Assembly (NCBI GenBank): GCA_037576195.1
Contig: CM075102.1
Location: forward strand, 12,330,245 to 12,394,244
Length of the DNA: 64,000 bases
Reading direction: 5' to 3'
Origin: Phytoseiulus persimilis
Lineage: Eukaryota; Arthropoda; Arachnida; Mesostigmata; Phytoseiidae
Shown here: one piece after another, positions 13,015 through 25,000 of the stretch
How the letters are laid out: each line of letters begins with the position of its first letter
Position numbering within the stretch: position 1 is the stretch's first letter
The notes under the pieces: generated by a model
The model's database searches: none
What the model was told of the DNA's origin: nothing
Seen by the model: the letters and a program-made list of their open reading frames with translations, nothing else
Made by a program: the position numbers and the translations under genes

Positions 13015-16000
13015 CAGGCGGCCGAACGCCGCTCGTCTGTTGCTCGAAACCGGTCCTCAACAACCGCCAAGATTTCTTTCTCATTTAGACAGAGTTTCAC
13101 TTCCACTACCAACTTCTTGAAGAGAAGGTGAGTTCTTCTTCCAATTGTCTGTCTATTTCCACACAGGTAGAAATCGCTCTTCTGGCGTCTAATTATAGGT
13201 ACGCGGTGTGGTACCAGGGCTGATTGTCTTGGTCATCATCGGGATCCAGGTTGAGCTTCTCCGTTCGAGATCGCGGTCAAGAGCAGGAGAACTGGAGCAG
13301 GAGAGGGTTTGACGGTTCGAGACGCCTACGAAGACAGGACAATGGTGGATCCTGTCTGAGCGGATCGACAATACCAGGAGAGGGATTGAAGTCGGATATA
13401 GGTCACCAGGCGCCTCGATCGCGAGCTTGGTCGCCAACTTACACCTTCATCTTCAAATTTTCTCCCATCGATTCTCCGTAGAGACCATCTCCCCGGATTG
13501 TGAGAAACAAGGCCGTCACCTCGAGGCAACCAAGCAGGCACACCCTCTCGAGGAAGACATGCATGAGCGGGAGTGTGGAGTTTGCATGACGGAGACTTTT
13601 AGCCAGCTACTTAACTGAGAGCTATATTTAGAGTTGTTAGGAGTGCTTGACGTAGTTCGCGGAACTATAACTCTCCATTCACGGGGAGCTCGAAAAGAGC
13701 TCGTGTCTCGTGCCAACAAGTGGTCTTCAGTCGGTTACGCAATTGGATGCGTCGATTGCGTGGCCAACCCGGCCTTCTGGCATCTGGTTGCTATCATCCT
13801 CCGATGATCGCATAAAATCCCTTGGAAGGAAAGCCAAAGTAGTTATTTAGATCGCCTCCCCCTCCAAATCCGCAGAGGGTCGTCCGCCCCAAGGATGGGA
13901 GCGTGCTCAGGATTTGACTGAGCAGGAGAGGATTTTCTAGAGCCATGAAGTGGAGAGAAGATGGTGAACCCCCACGTACACTTCTCAGTCTCTTTAGCCA
14001 CACAACTCCAATCAGGAATCAAGGGGAGTGAGAATGGGACTTTTCCGGAGTCAGTGGAGGTATATGAGAGGATCTATGTAAGCATCCGAGTTACGCTCGC
14101 TCATGAGCCGTAACACGTCGTTACGGAGAACGGCCTCTCGATCCACGGACCACGCAAAATGGTATTCATCTGGCTCCCAGATTGTCGCCAAACTCTTTCC
14201 TGCGTCGGCAGACTCTCGGGGCACTCTGTGTTCGATTCTTTTATCTGAGTGGGCACGGGTTTCGGCTATAGGTGGGTGTACCGCTCGTCGACCTGAGAGG
14301 GAATCAGGGTTCTGTCATGAAGCTCGTCCGATCGTCAACGTTGGAAACACTTGAGTCCCCTTTGTGTCACAGATCATCCGTTGCGGAGTAGGTGGAGTCA
14401 ATGAAACCGAGACTCCAGGGCAATCGCAGGGAATCGTTGCGCGAAATCTCAAGTGGATGGTTTTGTAAGAAGGAAGCAGCAAGAGACCTCAGCGCGGACC
14501 GAACACGGCGTCGGGGTGGGGGATCGAACAGCCTAACGAACTTGACGGGGAGGGGGGAAGTTAGCTAATGAACAGCTGAAAAAAACTCCCGGGGGTTTAC
14601 TTTCAACCACGGTGAACCAGGAACCAGTTACTCCACACGGGTTGCCCCAAGTTTGTGGATAACGAATGCGATGAGCTCGCCGGAATCCGTGACTGGAGAA
14701 ACCTAGCTACTTCAAGGAGCGATGCCACGTTGAGCGTTTGAGCCCAGATGATCTCCTTTGATATCCGATGAGAACAGTTTACAGAGGAATTCTCTCGGAC
14801 GGGCAGAACTCGAACGAAATGTTCATTTCCAGGTTTTCTTCCTCGGACCTCAGCGGAGATCTCGATCCCGATTTTGCTCCTGGTGGGGCTGTTGGAATAC
14901 AGCAGCCCGTCTATGGAGCGAACGCGGAACAGTACGGGGTGGGCCCGACACAGGCCGTCCCGTCCGTACCCAACACTCCGCTGGTCACTGGAGGCCAACC
15001 ATCCCAGCAAGGCAAGTTTGCTCGTTTCTCGTTCTCAACCAACCAGTCAGCCAGCCAACACAGAAGACCACGCAGATCGGGGACGAGCCCGCACGGGGAG
15101 ACGGCATGCAGACGAAGAGAGTCTTGCCATCAAGTGGACAACGCGGTCTCAAACACAATTACCCTACTTTTCGCCCCGCGTACGGGAACCAATGCGCGCA
15201 GGCTGCATGAATTCCGAACGGAACCTCAATGACCACATATCACGACGACCACTAGTACAAAAGCGAACGTCCGTAGTAACATATCGATAAGTAGGTCTGT
15301 TACGAAGGCGCGTATTCGCGCTCTTATGACCTTCAACTTAAAAGACGGAAATTTCCCTAATTTCCCCCGGGAGTCAACTTTCGCAACTCGCGGATGTCTG
15401 GAAGTATTCAGCTTCCAGTACAGCCGCCATCCGAGTTTCATAAGAAGGAGAGAGAGAGAGAGGGGAAGAGAGATGCGCAGAAGCGGAGCCAACGCTCTGC
15501 TTCCCGCGGCCCGAGCTCTGCACAGAGCCGTGGCGTCGTGGGCCGTGTCACAACGCGCCATGATAGGACAAGTCCTGATTTATTCTCTCATTATCTTAAC
15601 CACGGACGCACCCGTCTGAATAAGTGCGAAATTTGACGACGGCTCCACTCGCAAGAGCTCCCTGGCTTGCATTGCCGTTGACTCGAAATGATTGAATGGA
15701 TCTCCGGCGGCTAAGGATTTTTTCGCTCATCAAAACTTGCGAAACGGTCGAGCTTCTCACCGTTGCCATGCGAGTTCGGATGGAAGCAAACGTTCGGGTA
15801 TTCCCGAACGATTGCCATCAGTCCACGCTCCAAGCAGAGCGAAAAACCGTTGAAATTTTCACGGAGGGAGATTTCTCGGAACCAATTGACGCATGAGATT
15901 ATCTGCATTGTGAATAATTTTCCCGCTCCGGTCTCTGTCGATTCCTCGGGAATGAGGACAAACACGAACTTAAACGAATGTTCCCGCAGATCTAGTCAGC

Positions 16001-19000
16001 TTGCGGGGCTCGTCAGCGACTTCGGCCCCAGCCTCGCCCGCTCGATCGGTGACATCATTCTTGTCGAGGGGCGTTTCGCTAACCAGCTCACTGAAAGGAA
16101 CCGTCTACAACAAAGACCGCCATCTGACGCTGCTCGTCGTCGACGATCAGACGGTCGACTGGTCAGTTCGATTAGTTGAGCAGATATCCCGCCGCGAGCT
16201 GTCGTGAAAATCCTCGTAAAACGACCGGCCGTATTCATAGCGCACTCATCGTTTCCCAGGGCACGTTACTTCCGTGGACGAAAAGTCCACGGCGATTGGG
16301 ACATCCGCGTCGAGCAGGCCGAATTCAAGGAGCTTCAAGTGTGCTCATCCACAGAGCACGGAACCACGGTTTCCATGGCGTCGCTCAGACAGGGCAACAA
16401 AGTGAGTCGCGATTCGGACTTTAATCCTCCGTCACTCGAACGAGGCGGGCAGACCGATTCTCACGGCGAACGCGCTTCCAGATCTCGAAAACCTTCCGCC
16501 CTGATTTCCTGCTGGTTCGCCAGCACGTTCGCGACGCTCATCACGACTACAGGCCTATACTGCTCGGTCTGAGATACGGCGGAGTTCCCGCAATCAATTC
16601 CATACACTCGCTCTACAACTTCCAAGATAAACCATGGGTGGTGAGTATTTTTCTCGAGCTCGCTCGCGGTCGGAGGCGTGAGCTTCAATCGTTGAATGAG
16701 AGGAACGACTGCGATCCCTGCGTTCCCTTTCAGTTTGCACAGCTTCTGAGCCTCCAGCGCCGTTTGGGTAAAGCTAACTTCCCCCTTATGGAACAAACTT
16801 TCTTCCCCAATCACCTTGACATGGTAAGTCGATGAGATTCCAACATGGAAGCGCTTCCCCGATAGCTATATTTATGTAGATCATGGGAACTTGTATCAAA
16901 AAGCGGTGGATCGCGGTGAGAGCTGTGGTTGAGGAACGATCCTCCGCGTTCTCGATCATCCCTTGAGTAGACAGGAGAATAGAGGATCATCGACGAGCTC
17001 GCCGGAGCTGGATATCACAAGGAAAACTTGGTACCGCGACCCTGGAATCATGAGATCCAAAAAGCTCTCACGAGTTTCAGTAGGATCTCGAGCTTCCACA
17101 ATTCGAAGGCAATGGCAAACAATCTATCTGACGAGCTGGGAATGATCTCAGCGATGGGAGCCGCCCAGGGGCCTCAATTCGCCCCGGGTCTGCAACCCTG
17201 CGGGAGCTAAGTCCCTCGCTGGTCCCGGCTGCGGAACTGTCCACTTCGCACCCCTTTTGAGCGTCAACACTCTCTGAAGTGATGACAAGTGCCGGAGAAA
17301 ATTTCCGCCGAGAGCACCTTTTGAGGAATGCTACTGTTGGAGGCATCTCCACACGAGACTTGGGGAAATTACGCGTTCCCGGCGCCGGACAGCGATCCAG
17401 GAAAGAATCGTAGGAAGTTCCTGCGAATGTTTCGCGAGCGCAGCATTCGACTCTCACAATTATTTTGCTTGGGAGTCGGTTTCTACCGCGCGCGGTGAGT
17501 GAGTCTGAGTGGCCTTCTGACCAGTGTGACTATCGGGGACCCAGCTAGAGAGACCGGGCTCGCGTTGCCGAAACGAAAAAGAAGAGAACGGCGGCGGCGG
17601 CAACGACGACGACGATGAACCAGGCTGGCTGGCTGGCAGGCTATTTTTGCCCCGTCCCAGTACTACACTGTTCGAGAGGCTGACTTTCGCGAGTCGGTGC
17701 TTTGTGCGGTTTGCGAGTGAAGTGCGTGCGTGCGCTCTGGGATTCCGATGAGTTTTGCGGCGGAATGACTGAGAGGAGTGAGATGTCCGATCGGGAAGAC
17801 AGCCCAGCGAGTTTCCACTCGCTCGAATCAGATCCTGAGGAGTTTTCCGCCGTCGACGATGGGGCAGCGAACAGTAGTCCCGAACGCACCAAGACGGACG
17901 AGATGGAACGGCTCAGGCTCAAGTTGGAAGCCATGAGCGATTATTCGGCGGAACCACCAGCGCAGAGCGAAAGCTCCGTCAGTGGAGTTCGAGGAGCCGA
18001 TCGGCTATACAGTCGTGCGGGTGAATGCTATTCGTCGGGCGGCTACATTGACACCTACCTCACGGAAGCTCCGCGGCGGAAACCGCCCGATCGGAAGCGT
18101 CAGCGGGAAATCAGTTTGACCAGAGCAGGAGGGAGCAGGAAGAGGGAGTCCTCGGAGCGTTTGGACTCCGCTCAACCCAGGCAAGAAGTTCCTCCGCCTC
18201 TCACCGACCCGCAAGTGCCACGAATCAGTTTCGACGGAGCTCAGTCTTCGACCAGGATGGACTCCGAGTTCGTGAACTCATATCAATATTTCGGGAGAAC
18301 CGTTTCGTCCATTTCCCCCGGCGACGACGAAGACGACGACGAATTCCGACTGCGCCCGCGCAGCCCCTCGGAAGATTTCAGCGCCTCTCACGACTCCCTG
18401 GAGTTCGAACGAAAACCGTTCAAATTGAGCGTTGACGAACTCCAGGACGCGCACATCGACAGGGTGTCACGGGAGGCGGATGACATGATCCGACAGATTT
18501 CCGCGACGCTAGAATCGACTTCGCCAAGAGAGCAGACTTTCGGAAGCAACCTCTATGACTTCCGGGACGACGAGGATCCGATATTCCAGAAGCGCTTCGA
18601 ACTCGACCCCGGGTTCGAAAACCTCTCGCGGGAAGTCAGTCCTTCGCTGCGACTTTCAGGACGGAAGCAATCATTCCAGCAGTCCGGCGAGGACACCCGT
18701 TTCACGACAGCGGAGCTGGAGGATGAACGCAGCCCCAGCCCCGAGGCCTCGACTCTGCGGTCGAAGTTCTCAACGGTCAGAAGAGACTCCACGATGGAGA
18801 AACTGGAAACGCTCCTCACCGCCCACACCCCCAACCCTTCGTATTTCGACACCGAGGCCATGGAAGAGATCTCGACCTACGGTAGGATCCGAAAAATCAA
18901 GAAACAGAGATCCGAAGATCAACGGATCCTCGAGGAGTTCGACAGGCATTTCGATCTATGTTTCGAGGACAGCGGCGAAGAAGACGAGTTCGTCTCGATT

Positions 19001-22000
19001 CACGACATCGACGAACCCACGGACGACCGCTCGATCCCGGCCTCTTTCTACTCCTCGATGATACAGGGCCGAATCGATCGTATCGACGCTGCTGCGGCGG
19101 GCTATCCCGACACTCTTTCGCCGAGGGCAGAAGAAGACGACGACGACGACGACTACCCGAAGAGACGAGGAGACGACGCTTTTGACCTGAGGAGATCGCG
19201 CGAAGTCTTCAATTTGGTCGAGGCTGCGGAACTCGAACGCGGAGACGTGGCCTCGGAGAGACGAAAATCGTTCTATGACGAATTGAGCGATCCGCTGGAG
19301 CCTCGCCGCTCCATCGACGGCCAGACGAAAATGAGAGCCTTGACTCCGACCGAGGAGATGAGTCTGGAAATTCCGCGGATTCCTCGCCTGGAGTCGCAGA
19401 AATCCGACGAGTCTCACGCCGACAGCGAAATGCTATTCATACCGCAGCGGTCCACCATGGAAAGGAGCGCATCGCCCGCCAAAGACGAGGGCATAAAGAC
19501 AAATCGAGGCTATTTCGAAGACATCGACACCTCGGAGCTCGAGGAGAAAGCGAAACTGCAGCGGATCATTCCCTTCGCGGAGCCCGGTGTCAAAGTGACG
19601 TCCACGATCGACGCCCTGGGGGAGAGGCCGAGGACTCCGGTGAAGGCGTGGCGCGCCGAGCTCAACCTGAAAACCGGTGAAAAAATCTACGAGTCCGAAC
19701 GGTATGGAGGCCGTGACAGGGACCCGATTTACGGCGAAGCGTTCGGCCGTTTCCCCGTCCGTAAATTCCAAACGATGGACCCCAGTCGAGCCGCTCCCGA
19801 TCTGGGCGCGAGGAGGAGTCGCAGAGACCTGTCCCCTCGCAGAAACCTCTACGAGCCACCGGCACCTACGGGACGAACGTCGTACAAGCAGAAGTTCGCT
19901 GAAGCACCCGCCGCCAAAATCACGTCGGCCTTCAGCGCTGCCGTCGTGGACAGCGACTCCTACGGTGACGTCGGCTCCGCCGAAGACGCGAGGACCTCGA
20001 CCTATCCGCAAAAACACGAAAAAAGGAGACGGAAGCAGGCTGTCCTCCGAGAAACGTCGAAGGATCGCTTTCTACGGGAGCTGGAAGCCACCCCGGAGCG
20101 GCAGCGACGCAAAAACTGGACAGAGAGCGCGATGTCAAGCACAGAGAGCGCCGAGCCGCAAACTCGCGGCATTTCTCCGCGGAATGTCCGTCGAGTGCCG
20201 AGCTACGAGCTGATGGAATCTCCGAGCGTTTCGCAGAGCCAGGACCCGCCGGTAACAGATCGGATGTCCAAACTGGAGACGCCGGAGATCATAAGAACGA
20301 TTTCCGCCGAGAGCACCGAAGAGTGGAGTCAGAGCGGCTATTTCGTCAAACCGCCGAAACGAACTCGGAGCAGAAACAGCTTCGTCGCTTATACGACATC
20401 CGAGCGCCCCGGCACGAGCTTTGGTCGGGGTTCAAACTCCGCGTTGGTGCAGGATACGATGCTGGCTCCATCGCCGCCGCGGAGAACGAGGTCCAGGTCT
20501 CGCTTGAACGAGGAGCCGAAGGAGGACATCCTCGGCGCGACCAGGCCGAATCCGCCAAAAAGATCGCGATCGAGCAGCGCGACGCGTCATCCTCATCGGG
20601 AGGGCGATTCGTTTCGAGACGCCCCGAAACGGTTCGGGGGAGACGCCGCGCGATTCGATCCAAGATCCGGGAGCTCCGACCGAACAGTCGAGGTCGATTC
20701 CGCGGCACTTCGACGTGAGGAAGCCTCATCAACCGCTCGCGGTGAGGCTCTGAGCGGAGGTGTCGGGGAAGAGGCAATGCATTCCGATCTGAACTCAGAT
20801 GTCTATTCGGATGAAGAAATATCGACCGCGTTCACGGTGACCTTCAAGCCGGGAGGGAAGATTGCGGACATAGAAGAAACCCCAGTGCAGAGCTCGAAGA
20901 GTTCCAGCCGACGGAGCTCGAACTCCGGCGTCGACGAACGGCAGCGAACCAAAATGAAGAGGAACCAAGAACTCCTTCAGAGAGCGATCGAAGGCATAGA
21001 GAGCGATCCCGCGATGGAGACTGACGAGTCAGAGAACTTCGCCGGCATCCTGCCCGACGACCAGCAGCTCACACCCAAAGTCGGTAGACGCTCGAACGGG
21101 TCGAGAGGGACGATTTCAGCCAGCGCCTCGGTCGGGCTGAACGAGGATTTGGCGGCCGCCCCGCTCGTCGGGGACATCGGTGAAAGTTTCGGGGCGAGCA
21201 ACTCCCTCACGCCCACGCCTTCTACCAGAGAGCTGGAGCCCACGGCGGTCCTGACAGGGAGCGAGGAGTCAGGAGTCGCCAGAACTCATGCGGCTGCGGC
21301 TACCTCAGCGCACGATGCACGCGTTGGCTCCCAGGAGTTTACGAGTCTCGGGGATCGAACTCAGGCCGTTCCCGGCGTTGTGTTCGACCAGAACGAATCG
21401 AAATCGACTGGCGCCGCAAACGCCGAGCTCGAAAATGAAAGTCGGCTGAGAGTCGGACTGGCGGCGGAGAAAGCCGCGAATCGCCTCGAATCGGGGACAG
21501 CGCATTCAGGGCTGACGCGAGCTAATGACGAAATAGATACCATTGCAGTCAACAAGCGAGACCCTCCATACTACTCCGACACAGCAGAGACAATGAGTAC
21601 CGCGAGCCACATGACGGCGATCGAGAGACCTCGTCTGGAAGTCGGACGGAACAGCTCGGCTGATGAAGCCGGCTACGAGCTCGTAGATACGAGCGGCAGC
21701 TACGAAAAACCCAGACCGCCCGGCCGGAGGCGGAAGAGCAGCGCTACGAGCGGCTCCGCCGGCAACCTCAAAATAATGTCTCAGGACAGATTCGGCCTGG
21801 TGAAACCCACCTACAGCGACATCAACGATTGGGCTCGCAGAGCTCTGAGCAGCGATGACGAGATGTCCTCGTACCACGAGGATCCTCAGCTCGACGAGCA
21901 TTTCGATGAGACGTTGCACGCAATCGACAAGATGCTCGCCAACACTCCTCGCGTCGAGCTCGATCAGCTGGCCGAGTCAGCCAAGCACGCACAGATCTCG

Positions 22001-25000
22001 AAGTACGAGGAGCTTTCGAATCTGCGGGAGGCCTTGCGTCGCAAAATCGAAGAACGTCAATCGCATCACGTGGACCGTCGACAGCAGGATGGTCCGGAGC
22101 CGGACACGTTCGACCCTCCGCCACGTGAAGAGGACCGAGGCAGGCTCGAAAGGGACGATCCGTCCCTGCGAGACTTTGTGCGTGCGTGTCCTGCGGACTT
22201 CCCGAAACCCGAGGAACAGATCACCTCGATAACGGGAGTTTATATCGGAGGCATCGGGGAGCTGGATCGACTGACCGGCGGCCTGAACATCACGAGACCG
22301 ATTCTCGAGCCCGAAGAAGGAAGCCAGCCCCCGGCGGAGAGCGGGAACCTCCTCGGGGGTCTGCTCCGTGGCATCCGTAAATCGATAGATATGGGCGTCG
22401 CCGAGCTTCGGAGCATAAGTCCGCGGAGGCAATCGTCCGCCGAGGAGACGCAACCGCAGCGGGGCTTCTTCAGCGACATCCTTCAGAAGATTCAGGACAA
22501 AATCGTCGACGCGGTGGCGGCCGATGACGGCGCCAACAGGAAAGTGATCGCCGCTGGCGAGATGCGGCTTTCCAGTGACAAGGAAACTTTCCAAGAGAGG
22601 CCCAAGTCGGCGCTGTCCGGTGTCTACGGTGAAGTCGGCGTCGCCCGCGAGAGCTCGCTCCCCTCGGCGGTCCGACCTCCCCCTGTCTACACGACCGACT
22701 CCGAGATGAGCGTCATCGACTACGAGATCCGGAAGCGGCCCCGTCGAAGACGGACTCGGGACCGAATCTTCGACAGCAGTTCCGACATCCCCAACTCATC
22801 GACGAACGAAGACTTCGAACCCCTGTTCAAGGCCGGCGGGAGTCGGGACGGACGCGCGTTCATCGACGACATACTCCGAGTCCCCAAAGTCCCTAAACGA
22901 ACCAAAAGTGCAACGAATTTGAGCGAGTTCGCTACCAACCTCTCAGTTCCTGTTTTGCCGAAGAGAACACGATCGGGATCGCTGGCGGTTCCGACGCCTC
23001 CGACACGGACAAGATCGAAGGACTATCTGCGATCGAGCACTGAGCTGCCGCCCCCGTTGCCGCCCAAGAACTACCAAAAAATAAATCAGTTTCGGGAGGG
23101 AGGCAGTTTCGCACAGTTTGGCTCTGCGCCAGCTTCCACCACGCAGAATCGATGGCAAAAAGGAAAATTCACCGACCAATCCCTGCGGGTGCAGGGATCG
23201 TCTCTGTCCGAACGCGGAACTCTTCCGGCCGAATCTGAACCTCTACCCGGTCGCAGAAAAGCAGACTCGGTCTCGACAACAGCAACAAACGGGATTCCTG
23301 AGGATTTCTCCCGACCGCAGCCGTGCCAGAGTTCTCAGTTCGTTCCCGGGGTCCAAGATGATGTCATTCCCGCCGCGCTCAGTCGAGCAGATGAGAAATT
23401 ATCAAGGGTAGACAACGTCACAGGTTCTGTTGCGCCAGATCAATACTGGACGTTCCAAGACGCGTTGTCGGATCCGATGCCCTCGAGTCAAGGAGCGAAT
23501 CTCTCGACGAAGAGCTCCGGCCCAGTCGTTCCTCCTCAAACCACAACGAACCCCGTCGAGGAGGATGTCTTCTACAACGCCCTAGAGACGACGCCCTGTG
23601 TTCCGACTGACGGGGGCGGTCAATCTCGGCCCTACGACGCCGTGACAGCTCCCGGTCACCGCGTGCAGACTCCTTCGGAAGCAGGAACCGAGAGGATCAG
23701 TCAAATCGATTACAAGGCCCAACAGAGGCTTGTGAGCAGCTCTCCCGATCGCTCAGCGCAACCCCGAACGGATGTGATCCCTGCAGAAGCTCCACCGGCA
23801 CCACCCTACATTGAGCTCAGTAACTACGAATCGTACAGTGATCAGAAATCGGCCCATGAGTATGAGCTGCCCGAGCCCGGTCCCCATGGAGCTCCGCTTC
23901 AGGCCGCGGTGGGTCGCGGGGCGTACGGTCCCTCTCCTGTCTCACGAGTGACACCACTCGCCCGAAAATCATACGAAAGACCGCCCACGGGCCCCGAGCA
24001 TCCCCGTTTATTCGATGCGCACAAAACGCTTCCGGAATCGGAAAAGGTGCACGAGCTTCCTCTGAACGATTCGGCGTTCAGCCAAAGATTCGGCGAGACG
24101 ACACAGTCGAACAGAAGCGGCCTGGTAGATAGCGCTTCGCGTGGGCTGGAGAGCACAGGCCAAGGTCAAAGCACGTACTACGAGTCCACGCCTGGGCGAG
24201 ACCAACATCGCCCGCCAGTTCCCGCTGCGATGCCTGCGAAGGAATCGGTCGCGTCGAGCGCTATTCGGGGCAGCGCGGCTAATCCCGCCGGACGGGAGAC
24301 AGGGACGACAACCCGGGGAGCAGCGGACGTCGCTCAACCGATTTACAGCTACTCCATGAAAACTAGAGGGCACGTTCCGCCACCTCTTGAGAAAGTCGGC
24401 CAGGGTCGGCCCACGCCCGAATTCGGTCAACCTCCCCATGTTCGGGGTCAAGACCCGACGCCCTCTCAGACTGCGGTCGCAACTCCGGATTCGGAACTCA
24501 CCGGCGACGCGCAAGGCTTTCTGTCGAAACTGATTCCATCTAGAACGAAGAAGAAGAAGCGCCCAACTCCGTTTTTGAAAATTGACAAAGCAGAGCTCGA
24601 AAGGTTACCAACCATGCGACCCGCCAGCCCCTCCCCGACTCGAAGGGAGTTTCCCGCAGCGGAGGAGATGAACTCGCTTCAAGTTCCCGGGCAAGGCGCG
24701 GGAGAGGGGGAATCGGGCGTGGGTTTCACCAGACGGCTGATCCGACGAGGCTCCAACGCCCTCCTTGAGCTGACGGGCTCTTTCCGTCGCCATCGCTCGC
24801 CCAACGTTGTCGAAGGAGCCGTACCGAGTGATTCCCCGTACCAGACGACCGTTGTCGAGACAACGGATGGCACCGCATCGGAGATTAAACAGTTCTCCGA
24901 ACATTCGCCCACGGCGTCTCCGAACTCGAACTCGAGCCCGAGCATCTTACGTCGCCCGGAGAGGGTCAAAAACGAGCCGGGAAGCGCCCCGGAAAAAAAC

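Noticed and set aside
17028-17210. Open frame just upstream of the giant gene ([14 protein letters not shown])
   Set aside because: It has no synapsin similarity, no consistent splice partner and ends before the giant gene's ATG; probably intron sequence or 5' UTR.
18555-19061. Numerous frames of 60-205 codons on both strands inside the giant gene
   Set aside because: GC-rich, codon-biased sequence produces shadow frames; none has a domain or splice logic.
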